This document shows positions 16,722 through 24,989 of a stretch of 64,000 nucleotides of DNA, piece by piece (the first letter of the stretch is position 1; the number at the start of each line of letters is the position of its first letter). The stretch lies in the NCBI GenBank assembly GCA_963722715.1, contig CAVROA010000009.1, positions 62,001 to 126,000 on the forward strand. Reading direction: 5' to 3'. The DNA is from DASQGA01 sp963722715 (lineage in GTDB: Bacteria; Actinomycetota; Thermoleophilia; Gaiellales; Gaiellaceae). A program made the position numbers and the translations under genes. Below the pieces are notes generated by a model that saw only the letters and a program-made list of their open reading frames with translations, was not told the DNA's origin and did not search any database.

Positions 16722-17488
16722 TGTTCTTTCCCCGGCTTCGGCGCCGGGCGAAATGGGTCTTCCTCCTCCTCGCGGTCTTCTTCGCGTTCGGCTTCGTGGC
16801 CTTCGGCGTGGGAGCCGGCGGTTCCGGAATCGGTGACTATTTCGCGGATCTCTTCAATCGGAACTCGGTAGCGAGCGGACAGCCGTCCGTCGAAGACGCC
16901 CAAAAGAAGGTCGCCGAAAACCCGAACGATCCAAAGGCCCGGCTGGAGCTCGCCAACGCCCTTCAGGCCGCGAAGCGTCCCGAGGACGCGATCAAAGAGC
17001 TCGAGCGCTACGTGGCCCTCCGACCCAAGGACGCCGACGCGCTCCAGCAGCTCGGCGCGCTCTACGACCAGCGCGCGCTGAGCGCCCGGCGTGATCTGGC
17101 GGCCGCCCAGGCCGGCGCGCCAGGATCAGCGTTCGGCCAGGACCTCGCCAACCCGAGCAGCCCGTTCTCGCAGGCTCTTGGTCAGGGCGCGATCAACGAC
17201 ATCGAGCAGCAGCGGGCGAGTGAAGTCCAGAACGCCGCGATCGCCGCGATCACGGCGGCCTACACCAAGGAAGCCGACATCTACCAGCAGCTGATCGAGC
17301 TCCGCCCGGATGAGCCGAGCCTCTTGCTCACGCTCGGACAGGTCGAGTACTTCAGCGGCGACACCAACGCCGCAATCGCGGCTTACAAGCGCTTCCTCGA
17401 GCTGGCGCCGGACGACCCCAGCGCATCGCTCGTCAAACAGGAGCTGAAGCGGCTCCAGAGTGCAGCAGTGCCACAGGGCACCGGCTAA
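16622..17488 (+). CDS. Membrane-anchored TPR protein
   Basis: 288 residues: a basic cytosolic N-terminus, one membrane helix (about 45-65), then an extracytoplasmic region with TPR units (about 85-150 and 215-280) of the pattern NPNDPKARLELANAL and RPDEPSLLLTLGQVEY. A Gln/Ala-rich linker separates them. TPRs mediate protein-protein contacts; partners unknown, though location next to tat and a cytochrome suggests envelope assembly. AAGGAGG precedes ATG 16622. A shorter reading from ATG 16721 would keep the helix and avoid the overlap. Confidence 0.75.
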   Translation: MARASSQRKRRTRTPAPPKSDKPKRRASSAEDLMFFPRLRRRAKWVFLLLAVFFAFGFVAFGVGAGGSGIGDYFADLFNRNSVASGQPSVEDAQKKVAENPNDPKARLELANALQAAKRPEDAIKELERYVALRPKDADALQQLGALYDQRALSARRDLAAAQAGAPGSAFGQDLANPSSPFSQALGQGAINDIEQQRASEVQNAAIAAITAAYTKEADIYQQLIELRPDEPSLLLTLGQVEYFSGDTNAAIAAYKRFLELAPDDPSASLVKQELKRLQSAAVPQGTG

Positions 17489-17501
17489 GGTACGAGGCCG
17501 C

Positions 17502-17867
17502 ATGAACTTCGACGTCAAAACAGAGCAGATCTCCGACAACACGACGGTCATCGCGCTCTCGGGCGAGGTCGATCTCTATACGGCGCCGGAGTTCAAGCAG
17601 CAGCTCCTCGAGACGATCGGCCAGGGCGCCAAGGAGGTCATCGTCGACCTTTCCGACACGACGTTCATCGACTCGACGACGTTGGGCGTACTGGTCGGAG
17701 GCGTCAAGCGATTGCGCCCGGACGGCGGCCGGCTCTCATTGGTCTGCAACGACCGGAACATCACGAAGATCTTCGAGATCACCGGACTCGACAAGGTGTT
17801 TCCGATCTACGAGTCGCGCGACGAGGCGCTTCAGAGCCTCAGCTCGAGCGAACCTGCCCAGGCGTAG
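17502..17867 (+). CDS. Anti-sigma factor antagonist (STAS domain)
   Basis: 121-residue SpoIIAA/RsbV-like protein. DLYTAPEFKQQL and the phospho-site region DTTFIDSTTLGVLVGGVKRL are typical; a Ser/Thr here is phosphorylated by an anti-sigma kinase to switch partners. A likely partner is the RsbW-like kinase at 52582-53007, although they are 35 kb apart. Starts 14 bases after the TPR gene. Confidence 0.9.
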   Translation: MNFDVKTEQISDNTTVIALSGEVDLYTAPEFKQQLLETIGQGAKEVIVDLSDTTFIDSTTLGVLVGGVKRLRPDGGRLSLVCNDRNITKIFEITGLDKVFPIYESRDEALQSLSSSEPAQA

Positions 17868-17904
17868 ATGAGCGTCAACTACCGATCAACCATCTAGCCA
17901 AGCA

Positions 17905-18567
17905 TTGATTCTCCGCGTCGTTCCGGCGTTGCTCGCAGCGGTCTTCCTCGCGGCAGGCTGCGCGGGCGAGACGACGTCGAGCGAGGGTGCCGACATCGCC
18001 ACCGGGAAGCAGCTCTTCAGCGAGAAGTGCGGCTCCTGCCACACCATGAACGATGCCGGTACGCAGGGGGTCGTCGGGCCGAACCTCGACGACGCCTTCG
18101 GCTACGCGCGAAGCCAGGAGTTCGACTCGAGCACCTTCTTCGAGGTGACGCTGCACCAGATGCGGATTCCGGCACCGCCGATGCCGGACTTCGACGAACC
18201 GGGGACGAAGGACTATCTCTCGGAAGAGGAGCTCGTTGCGATCGCCAGCTACGTGGCGAACTGCGCGGGCGAGGGAGTCGCGGACGCCCAGGTTGGGCAG
18301 GGCTGCACCGGCGGGGGTGGTGGTTCAGAAGGAACGGACGGGAAGTCCCTCTTCGCGGCGAACGGCTGTGGGAGCTGTCACACGCTGCAGGACGCCGGAA
18401 CGACCGGCACGGTGGGGCCGAACCTCGACGAGTCCAAACCGCCACGTGAGCTCGTGATCAAGAACGTGACGAACGGTGCGGGCGCGATGCCGGCCTTCGG
18501 AGACAAGCTCTCCAAGGAGCAGATCGAGGCGATCGCCGACTACATCGTCAAGTCGACCGGAGGCTAG
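17905..18567 (+). CDS. Dihaem cytochrome c lipoprotein
   Basis: 220 residues. A short signal peptide ends in lipobox LAAGC (Cys about residue 19), so the protein is membrane-anchored outside. Two cytochrome c modules each carry a CGSCH haem site (about residues 42-46 and 152-156), joined by a Gly-rich linker, with Met ligand candidates near MPDF and MPAF. It probably delivers electrons to the caa3 oxidase encoded convergently next door. Its CGSCH modules resemble the one fused to that oxidase's subunit II. TTG 17905 is the only start that gives a signal peptide. Confidence 0.85.
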   Translation: MILRVVPALLAAVFLAAGCAGETTSSEGADIATGKQLFSEKCGSCHTMNDAGTQGVVGPNLDDAFGYARSQEFDSSTFFEVTLHQMRIPAPPMPDFDEPGTKDYLSEEELVAIASYVANCAGEGVADAQVGQGCTGGGGGSEGTDGKSLFAANGCGSCHTLQDAGTTGTVGPNLDESKPPRELVIKNVTNGAGAMPAFGDKLSKEQIEAIADYIVKSTGG

Positions 18568-19232
18568 AAGGAACCGGGCTCTTGCTCCCGGGCTCGCTCA
18601 CGCTCCGGGTCGACGGGGGCGTGAGCAACGGGAATCTGAAAACGCTCGCGCGCACTCGCAACGACGTCCAACTGAAGCCGGCTCGACTTGCCGTGGGGCT
18701 CCGTCGCGATCAGGACCTCGTCCGCGGCAAAGGTACGAAGCGCCTGCTCGATCGCCTTCAGCGGGTCGGCGTCCCCGACCACGCCGTGGGCATCGACACC
18801 TGCCGAGGTGAGGAAGGCAACGGCTTCGTCGAGCCGGCCCGAGGCTTCGGCACGCCGGGTGTCTTCATCCGCGCTCCAGTGCAGGGCGCTGGAGTCGAGC
18901 GCCGGTGCGACCAAAAGCACCTCGGCCGAGCCGGGCCCGGCTCGGTTCTGGATCTCGTCCCTGAGCAAGCGGTCGGGGAGGGTTTCGTTCGCCAGCACCA
19001 GCACCCGCCTCCGCTCATCCGGAGGCCGCCGCGCCCAGACGGCGGGCTCCCGCTCGCGCGGGTCGCTCGTCAGATAGATGCCTACGCCGGCACCGAGGCC
19101 GAGTGAGAGCACGGCCGCGAGTGCTGCCGGAGCTCCTCCGAGCGCGGCAGCGATTCCCACCGCGAGGAAGCACAAAGCGGCCGCGAGCACGAAGCTGAAC
19201 GCCTCGGCCTCCGTGCGAAGCGGGTTCCTCAC
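18564..19232 (-). CDS. Membrane-anchored Usp-like protein
   Basis: 222 residues: two N-terminal membrane helices (about 12-55) then a single alpha/beta domain starting RRVLVLANETLPDRLL, like the two domains of the gene at 19851-20675. The VLVLANET strand, GDADPLKAIEQAL and DEVLIATEP match universal-stress-protein-like folds; the classic ATP-binding G-x2-G-x9-G(S/T) is not clear. Converges with the cytochrome gene, overlapping by four bases. Role unknown; co-transcription with oxidase genes suggests respiratory stress. Confidence 0.7.
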   Translation of the reverse strand: MRNPLRTEAEAFSFVLAAALCFLAVGIAAALGGAPAALAAVLSLGLGAGVGIYLTSDPREREPAVWARRPPDERRRVLVLANETLPDRLLRDEIQNRAGPGSAEVLLVAPALDSSALHWSADEDTRRAEASGRLDEAVAFLTSAGVDAHGVVGDADPLKAIEQALRTFAADEVLIATEPHGKSSRLQLDVVASARERFQIPVAHAPVDPERERAREQEPGSF

Positions 19233-19245
19233 CGCCGCTCCGGGC

Positions 19246-19848
19246 TCAGAGCACGTAGACGGTGACGTAGACCACGATCCACATCACGTCGACGAAGTGC
19301 CAGTAGATCCCCGGAAGCTCGACGCCGAGATGCGCGTGCGGCTCCGGCCCGTAATGCCCGCGGACGGAGCGGATCAGGGCGTAGAGCAAGAGGTTCAGGC
19401 CGACGAAGACGTGCGCACCGTGCAGGCCCGTGAGGCCGTAGAAAGTCGAGCCAAAGGCGAGATCGTGCGGGCTGAACCCGAGCCGTGTGTACTCGCGAGC
19501 CTGGATCAGGAGGAACGTGAGGCCAAGTAGGAACGTCAAGAGGAGGCCGGCGACGAGCCCGGAGCGGTTTGCACGCTTCACAGACGTCAGCGCCCAGTGC
19601 ATTGTGAAGCTCGAGCTGACCAGGATGATCGTGTTGAGAAGCGCCAGGTAGACCGGCAGCTCGTAGGGAGGCGGCGGCCACTCGCCGGGCCCGTTGACGA
19701 CCCGCGCGAAGAAGTACGCGGTGAAGAACGAGCCGAAGAGCATGATCTCCGAGCCGATGAAGAGATACATGCCGAGCAGGCGCGCGTCGACGCGCGAGCT
19801 CTGATGCGCGACCGGCGGATGTTGCTCGTGCGCGTGAGCGGCCGCCAC
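19246..19848 (-). CDS. ctaE: Cytochrome c oxidase subunit III
   Basis: 200 residues with five predicted membrane helices, the short form of subunit III. SEIMLFGSFFTAYFFAR, YGLTGLHGAHVFVGL and the C-terminal YWHFVDVMWIVVY are family signatures. It stabilises subunit I. GTG start two bases after the tandem Usp gene, so it is translated in the same operon as ctaC and ctaD. Confidence 0.95.
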   Translation of the reverse strand: MAAAHAHEQHPPVAHQSSRVDARLLGMYLFIGSEIMLFGSFFTAYFFARVVNGPGEWPPPPYELPVYLALLNTIILVSSSFTMHWALTSVKRANRSGLVAGLLLTFLLGLTFLLIQAREYTRLGFSPHDLAFGSTFYGLTGLHGAHVFVGLNLLLYALIRSVRGHYGPEPHAHLGVELPGIYWHFVDVMWIVVYVTVYVL

Positions 19849-19850
19849 GG

Positions 19851-20675
19851 CTACTTCATCACCGTCTCGGCTTCGCTCTGCTCTACGACGACGTGCTCGA
19901 CCGGCAGGCCCGTCGCGTTGCGAACCCGCTCGACGAGGTCGCGTCGGAGCCAGCCAGAGCTCGTCTTCGGGAACGTGGAGATGACGATCTCGTCGGCGCC
20001 CTCGTCGTGCACTGCGTTCATGACGGCGCTGTAAGGATCGCCGTCGCCCAGATGACCAGTCGCCTCCACTCCCGCATCCCGGAGCCGCCGCACTGCCTCC
20101 TCGAGGCGGCGCTCGACCCCGACCTCGTCGGCTGGTGCGACGAGAGTGACTTCCACCGGCGACTGCGCCGCCCGCTCGCGAATCGCGGCCAGCAGCGGCT
20201 CCCCGACGATGGTCTGATTCGCAACCACCAGGATGTGGTCGCGCTCATGGGTCTCGTCCAGGTCGACCACGACGTGCTCGACGGGAATCGAGGTGCTACG
20301 CCTGGCGCGGTCGATCAGATTGCCCCGCAGCCAGCCTGACTTGACCTCCGGGTGGGTCGAGATGATCACCTCGTCCGGCTGATACTGCTCGAGCCCGTCC
20401 TTCAGGGCCTGCAGGGGGTCAGGGTCGACGATCGCCCCGCGGGCCGCGATCCCCGCTTCGTGCAGGAGGTCGAGCGTCCGCCGCAGGCGGCGCTCGGCGG
20501 TCGACCGGCGGCTTGTCTCGTAGACGACGAAGCCGGCACGCGACTCGTTCTGGGGGCTGACCACGGTGACACGGATGGGCCCGTTGGCCGCCCGTCTGCG
20601 CAGCGCGTCGAGGAGCGTCTTCCCGACGACGGTCTCGTTCGCCAGCACGAGGATGTGCCGGGGCTCCGCGGTCAC
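19851..20675 (-). CDS. Tandem Usp-like two-domain protein
   Basis: 274 residues composed of two similar alpha/beta domains, each beginning ILVLANETVVGKTLL or ILVVANQTIVGEPLL and ending with DEVIIST(H/F)P...SGWLR and a VEHVVV strand. No membrane segment. The repeat unit recurs in the anchored protein at 18564-19232, so three copies of this domain lie in the oxidase operon. ATP binding is uncertain. Start overlaps the ctaD stop. Confidence 0.75.
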   Translation of the reverse strand: MTAEPRHILVLANETVVGKTLLDALRRRAANGPIRVTVVSPQNESRAGFVVYETSRRSTAERRLRRTLDLLHEAGIAARGAIVDPDPLQALKDGLEQYQPDEVIISTHPEVKSGWLRGNLIDRARRSTSIPVEHVVVDLDETHERDHILVVANQTIVGEPLLAAIRERAAQSPVEVTLVAPADEVGVERRLEEAVRRLRDAGVEATGHLGDGDPYSAVMNAVHDEGADEIVISTFPKTSSGWLRRDLVERVRNATGLPVEHVVVEQSEAETVMK

Positions 20676-22618
20676 GCTCGGACCTCCTCGGTCTGTGTGC
20701 TCGGCTCCGTCACGGCCGTCCGGTCACCGTTCAGGACCGCGTGGCGCGCTCCGCGAACGCCGTACTCGTAGGGGCTTCCGACCACCTGCGGGATTTCGTC
20801 GAAGTTGAAGATGGGCGGCGGCGAGGACACCTGCCATTCGAGCGTGAGCGCCCGCCACGGGTTGCCAGGCGCCGGCTCACCGCGGACCCAGCTCACCAGC
20901 AGGTTGTAGATGAAGACGAGCGTCGACGCGCCCAGGAAGAACGACGCGATCGTGATCACGAAGTTCCAGTTTCCGAACTCCGGCGCGTAGTCGGCGACGC
21001 GCCGGGGCATTCCCTGGAGCCCGATCCAGTGCATGGGGAAGAAAGTGAGGTTGAAGCCCAGGAAGGTCATCCAGAAGTGGATCTTCCCGAGGCGCTCGTT
21101 GTACATCCGGCCAGTCATCTTCGGGAACCAGTAGTAGATCCCCGCGAAGATCGTGAAGAGCGAGCCGCCGAAGAGGACGTAGTGGATGTGCGCGACGACG
21201 AAGTACGTGTCGCTGGCGTGGATGTCGATCGGGACGGAGCCCAGGTAGATGCCCGAGAGCCCTCCGATGACGAACATCGAAACGAAGCCGACGGCGAAGA
21301 GCATGGGCGTCTTGAAGTGGATGCGGCCCTCCCACATCGTGGCTAACCAGCTGAACACCTTGATGCCGGTCGGGACCGCGATCAGCATCGTCGTCACCAT
21401 CATCGGGATGCGAAGCCAGGTCGCCATGCCGCTCACGAACATGTGGTGCGCCCAGACCGAGAACCCGAGCACGAGGATCGCCATCAACGAGAGGGCCATC
21501 AACCGGTAGCCGAATACCGGTTTCCGCGAGAACACGGAGATCACCTCCGAGGCGATCCCGAATCCGGGCAGCATCATGATGTAGACCGCCGGGTGCGAGT
21601 AGAACCAGAAGATGTGCTGGTATCCGAGCGCGTAGCCGCCGTCCGTCGGATCGAAGAAGTTCGTGTGCAGGACCCGGTCGAAGAGGATGAAGAACTGCGA
21701 TCCGGCGATGAAGGGGGTCGCGACGACGACCAGCGTCGAGGTGGCGAAGTTCGCCCAGACGAGAAGCGGCATGCGCCAGAAGGTCATTCCGGGCGCCCGC
21801 ATCGTGATGATCGTGACCAGGAAGTTGAGCGCGGTCATGATCGACGACGCTCCCGCCCACTGGACGCCCATCTGGAAGAAGAGGTTTCCATCGGGCTGCT
21901 GGACGGCGAGCGGGACGTAGTTCGTCCACCCGGCGGCGAACGGCCCTACCAGGTAGCTCGAGAGCATCATGAAGCCGGCGATCGGCAAGAGCCAGAAGGA
22001 GAGGGCGTTCAGCCGGGGGAACGCCATGTCCGGGGCGCCGATCATGAGCGGGATGACGTAGTTCCCGAGGCCCGCGAAGGCCGGGATGATGAAGAGGAAG
22101 ATCATCAGCGAGGCGTGCACCGAGAAGAGCCCGTTGAACGTCTGGGTGTCGACGAACTGCATCCCCGGTCGCGCCAGCTCCGCCCGCATGAACATCGCCA
22201 TGAGGCCCGCTGCCACGAAGAAGAAGATGGTGGTGACGAGGTACTGGACGCCGATCACCTTGTGGTCCGTGTTGACCTTGAAGTAGTCGCGCCAGCTTCG
22301 GGCGCCGTGGCCCGAGTGGTCGTCGGGCCGCGTGGGCCGGCCCGAGATCCAGTACGCCCAGTAGTCGAAACCGCCGAGGCCGACCAGGAACCCGAGCGGG
22401 ACAATCACGGTCAGAGCCGTGATCCAGGGCTGGAACTCGAGGAGCGGCTCGTAGCCGAGGCCCGCCCGCGCGCTCGCGACGAGCCCGGTGGCCAGGCCGA
22501 ACGCCAGCAGGCTCGTCCAGAGTGCACGGAGCCAGCCGGGGCCGGTCAATCGCCGCCAGCCATGGCGCGCGGGAGGCGCGGCGTGCGCCTCGTGCTCTCT
22601 CTGGACCTCGGTCGTCAT
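20672..22618 (-). CDS. ctaD: Cytochrome c oxidase subunit I, type A2
   Basis: 648 residues, with about 14 membrane helices: two extra at the N-terminus (about 26-90) before the usual 12. Haem and copper ligands are visible: VHASLMIF, HIFWFYSHPAVY, WAHHMF, and HIHYVLFG. The helix VI motif is YSHPAVY, lacking the glutamate of GHPEVY, which is the mark of type A2 haem-copper oxidases. It reduces O2 to water and pumps protons. Starts nine bases after ctaC. Confidence 0.97.
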   Translation of the reverse strand: MTTEVQREHEAHAAPPARHGWRRLTGPGWLRALWTSLLAFGLATGLVASARAGLGYEPLLEFQPWITALTVIVPLGFLVGLGGFDYWAYWISGRPTRPDDHSGHGARSWRDYFKVNTDHKVIGVQYLVTTIFFFVAAGLMAMFMRAELARPGMQFVDTQTFNGLFSVHASLMIFLFIIPAFAGLGNYVIPLMIGAPDMAFPRLNALSFWLLPIAGFMMLSSYLVGPFAAGWTNYVPLAVQQPDGNLFFQMGVQWAGASSIMTALNFLVTIITMRAPGMTFWRMPLLVWANFATSTLVVVATPFIAGSQFFILFDRVLHTNFFDPTDGGYALGYQHIFWFYSHPAVYIMMLPGFGIASEVISVFSRKPVFGYRLMALSLMAILVLGFSVWAHHMFVSGMATWLRIPMMVTTMLIAVPTGIKVFSWLATMWEGRIHFKTPMLFAVGFVSMFVIGGLSGIYLGSVPIDIHASDTYFVVAHIHYVLFGGSLFTIFAGIYYWFPKMTGRMYNERLGKIHFWMTFLGFNLTFFPMHWIGLQGMPRRVADYAPEFGNWNFVITIASFFLGASTLVFIYNLLVSWVRGEPAPGNPWRALTLEWQVSSPPPIFNFDEIPQVVGSPYEYGVRGARHAVLNGDRTAVTEPSTQTEEVRA

Positions 22619-22627
22619 GCTTTCGCT

Positions 22628-23629
22628 CTATCCCCCCTTGGTCGAGTCCAGCAGATATTTGACCAGTGCGTCCAGCTGCTCGTCCGAGAGCTGGTCACCA
22701 AAAGTCTTGGGCATGATGCCAGGCTGGAATCCCGGTGCGACCTCTGCGTCCGGGTCCACGATCGACGTTCGGATGAACTCGGCGTCCTTACCCTTCAGGA
22801 CCTCGTCGAGGTTCGGTCCCACCTGAGCGGTCGACCCCGCGTCGGCAAGCGTGTGGCACGACCCGCACCCGTTCGAGGCGAAGAGCGCCTTCCCGTCGCC
22901 GCCCCCTCCTCCCGCGGCCGCCCCACCCGATTTCTGCCCGCTCATCCACTTCTCGTAGTCGTTCGGCCCGAGGACGACCGCCTGCGAGCGCATGACGGCG
23001 TGGCCCAGCCCGCAGAGCTCCGTACAGATGACCTCGTAGGTCCCGACCTTCGTGGGCGTGATGACGACATGGGTCTCCGTCCCGGGGACCGCGTCCTGCT
23101 TCATGCGGAACTCGGGCACCCAGAACGAGTGGATGACGTCCTTCGAGGTCAGCGTCAGCCGCACGGGTTTGTCCACCTCGAGCACGAGCTGGCCCGAAGT
23201 GACGTCTGCATCCGGGTAGGAGAACGACCAGGCGAACTGCTGGCCCGTCACGTCTATCTCCCTGCTGCCGTCGGGGGCGTGCTCGAGACCGGCGAGAACG
23301 ACGCCGCTGTAGATCGAGATGGCAGTGACGAGAGCGGCCGGAACGGCCGTCCAGACGATCTCGAGCCCGGTGTGGCCGTGGATCGGGCTCCCGTCTTCGT
23401 TGTCGTCCGGCGGCGCGCGAAACTTCCACACCGAGTACACGGTGACCGCCGCGACAAGCGCGAAGATCGCGATGCAGATGATCGTGACGAACCAGTAGAC
23501 CTGGTCGATCGAGGTGGCTTCCTCCGACGCGTTCTTGGGAAGCCACGGGATGAAATAGGCCACGACGGCGACCGCCACGCCGACGAGGACGCCGACGAGA
23601 ACCATCTGGATGATCGAGCGTTTACGCAC
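22628..23629 (-). CDS. ctaC: Cytochrome c oxidase subunit II with fused cytochrome c (caa3)
   Basis: 333 residues. Two membrane helices (about 8-28 and 46-66), a cupredoxin domain with the CuA motif CTELCGLGHAVM (Cys, Cys, His, Met ligands), a Gly-rich linker and a C-terminal cytochrome c domain with CGSCH. This fusion defines a caa3-type oxidase, taking electrons directly into its own haem c. No lipobox is seen at the N-terminus. First gene of the oxidase operon. Confidence 0.97.
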   Translation of the reverse strand: MRKRSIIQMVLVGVLVGVAVAVVAYFIPWLPKNASEEATSIDQVYWFVTIICIAIFALVAAVTVYSVWKFRAPPDDNEDGSPIHGHTGLEIVWTAVPAALVTAISIYSGVVLAGLEHAPDGSREIDVTGQQFAWSFSYPDADVTSGQLVLEVDKPVRLTLTSKDVIHSFWVPEFRMKQDAVPGTETHVVITPTKVGTYEVICTELCGLGHAVMRSQAVVLGPNDYEKWMSGQKSGGAAAGGGGGDGKALFASNGCGSCHTLADAGSTAQVGPNLDEVLKGKDAEFIRTSIVDPDAEVAPGFQPGIMPKTFGDQLSDEQLDALVKYLLDSTKGG

Positions 23630-23756
23630 GTAAAGACGCGGGATCCGGCCCCGGGCAACCCTAACTGAACCGCCGCCCGGAGACCCGCCTCAACCGCACG
23701 CCTCCGCATTCCGCGGTTGTCAGGTTTTCGCACGCTGATCGAGGGGGGATAAATGC
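23630..23756. promoter_or_regulatory. Divergent region between ctaC and the micropeptide
   Basis: 127 bases between divergent genes. On the plus strand GTTTTC (23724-23729) and GGGATA (23746-23751) loosely resemble a SigB-type promoter with a 16-base spacer, but the G run also serves as a ribosome site. No clear minus-strand promoter for ctaC. Confidence 0.3.
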
Positions 23757-23843
23757 GTGGTGCGGCTGATGTTCTGGACCTACGTGCTCGTGATCGCCGG
23801 CGGCCTGGCTGCCGCGTTTCTCGTCGGGCTGACGCATAACTGA
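23757..23843 (+). CDS. Small single-pass membrane peptide
   Basis: 28 codons from GTG 23757 (or 24 from ATG 23769). The peptide is a single hydrophobic helix, WTYVLVIAGGLAAAFLVGL, ending in THN. A G-rich ribosome site (23743-23748) lies eight bases before GTG, and the next gene starts one base after the TGA. This is the reading frame expected of a real membrane micropeptide, while the competing ATG at 23753 gives an Arg-rich shadow. No known family. Confidence 0.5.
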   Translation: MVRLMFWTYVLVIAGGLAAAFLVGLTHN

Positions 23844-23844
23844 G

Positions 23845-24519
23845 ATGCGCCGCTTCCTCCGCGAGAACTCGCTCTCACTCTTCTTCCTCGTCCTGCTCCT
23901 CATGTCGGTAGTGGGGCAGTCCTTCGCGGGCCAGCACGACTACAACGCCGAGCAGGTCGAGCACGGCGCGCAGGCGGTTTCGTGGAGCACCTACGCCGTC
24001 TCGTCCGCGTTCTGGAGCGCCGTCATGGAGAACTGGCAGTCCGAGTTCCTCCAGTTCTCTTTCTTCATCGCCGCCACGATCTGGCTCGTCCAGAGGGGGT
24101 CGGCCGAGTCGAAGACGCTCGAGGACGGTGGGCTCCAGTCGGACCAGCAGCAGAAGGTCGGGGGCTACGCGCCGGAGGACGCGCCTCGCTGGGCAAAAGT
24201 GGGCGACTGGCGGACGAGGATCTACTCGCACTCGCTCCTGATCGTCATGACGGCGATCTTCTTCCTCACGTGGACCGCCCAGTCGATCACGAGCTGGAAC
24301 GTCTTCAACGAAGATCAGAGAGAACACGGCGAAGCGGCGATCGGCTGGTCGACGTACCTCCGGAACCCGGACTTCTGGGAGCAGACGCTTCAGAACTGGC
24401 AGTCCGAGTTCCTCGCCGTCGGCACCATGGCCGTCTTCACGATCTACCTGCGCCAGCGCGGCTCGCCCGAGTCCAAGCCGGTCGGAGCGCCGCACTCCGA
24501 AACGGGGACGGTGGTCTGA
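23845..24519 (+). CDS. DUF6766 membrane protein
   Basis: 224 residues with four membrane helices in two similar halves. Each half has (Q/A)SF/ITSW, the E-x-Q-(V/R)EHG...WSTY stretch and FW(E/S)xxxxNWQSEFL; the latter appears twice (about 65 and 185), so the protein is an internal duplication. I recall this as the DUF6766 family, found in soil actinobacteria and proteobacteria, with no known function. It is coupled to the preceding micropeptide and the DUF1360 gene. Confidence 0.75.
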   Translation: MRRFLRENSLSLFFLVLLLMSVVGQSFAGQHDYNAEQVEHGAQAVSWSTYAVSSAFWSAVMENWQSEFLQFSFFIAATIWLVQRGSAESKTLEDGGLQSDQQQKVGGYAPEDAPRWAKVGDWRTRIYSHSLLIVMTAIFFLTWTAQSITSWNVFNEDQREHGEAAIGWSTYLRNPDFWEQTLQNWQSEFLAVGTMAVFTIYLRQRGSPESKPVGAPHSETGTVV

Positions 24520-24986
24520 TGGAGGAGAGGCCCCTCCCGCAGTACGCCGCTCTCACGGCGGCCTTCTGGGGCGTCTTCGGAGGCTTCCTCGCCGTGGGAC
24601 GAAATCGGATCCCGGAACGGATCGGCTTCGGCGACCTGGCTCGAATCGCCCTCTCCACCTACAAGATCAGCCGGGTGATCACGAAGGACGAGATCGCCGC
24701 TTTCATCCGGGCGCCGGTCACCGACGACGCGGCTGCGCAGGAGCCGAAGCAGGAGGGGATGGCGGCAGCAGTCGGTGCGCTGGTGACGTGCCCGTACTGC
24801 ATCGGCCTCTGGGTCTCGGCCGGACTTTCGTACTCGTTCGTCTTTTTCCCCCGTGAGACCAGGTTTGCGACGACGATCTTCAGCGCCCACGGAATCACCG
24901 ACTTCCTGAATGCGGGCTTCGTGCGGCTGCGCGAAGGTCCGGCGACCTCGCTGCCGCAGCAGCCCTCGGATCAGGGCGACGTCTAG
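24519..24986 (+). CDS. DUF1360 protein
   Basis: 155 residues with about three membrane segments. The ARIALSTYKISRVITKDEIAAFIRAPV block and TCPYCIGLWVS with its Cys pair are the DUF1360 (YjcL-like) signature; some homologues are sporulation or stress proteins. ATG 24519 overlaps the preceding TGA by one base. Convergent with the Mrp gene. Function unknown. Confidence 0.8.
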   Translation: MEERPLPQYAALTAAFWGVFGGFLAVGRNRIPERIGFGDLARIALSTYKISRVITKDEIAAFIRAPVTDDAAAQEPKQEGMAAAVGALVTCPYCIGLWVSAGLSYSFVFFPRETRFATTIFSAHGITDFLNAGFVRLREGPATSLPQQPSDQGDV

Positions 24987-24989
24987 CGC

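Noticed and set aside
21443..23668. 741-codon plus-strand frame opposite the oxidase genes
   Set aside because: Antisense of ctaC/ctaD, rich in Arg/Glu/Asp/His with no domain; an antisense shadow of GC-rich coding DNA.
23753..23836. ATG-initiated short frame overlapping the micropeptide
   Set aside because: It codes for an Arg-rich peptide typical of out-of-frame reading of GC-rich DNA; the hydrophobic frame is preferred.
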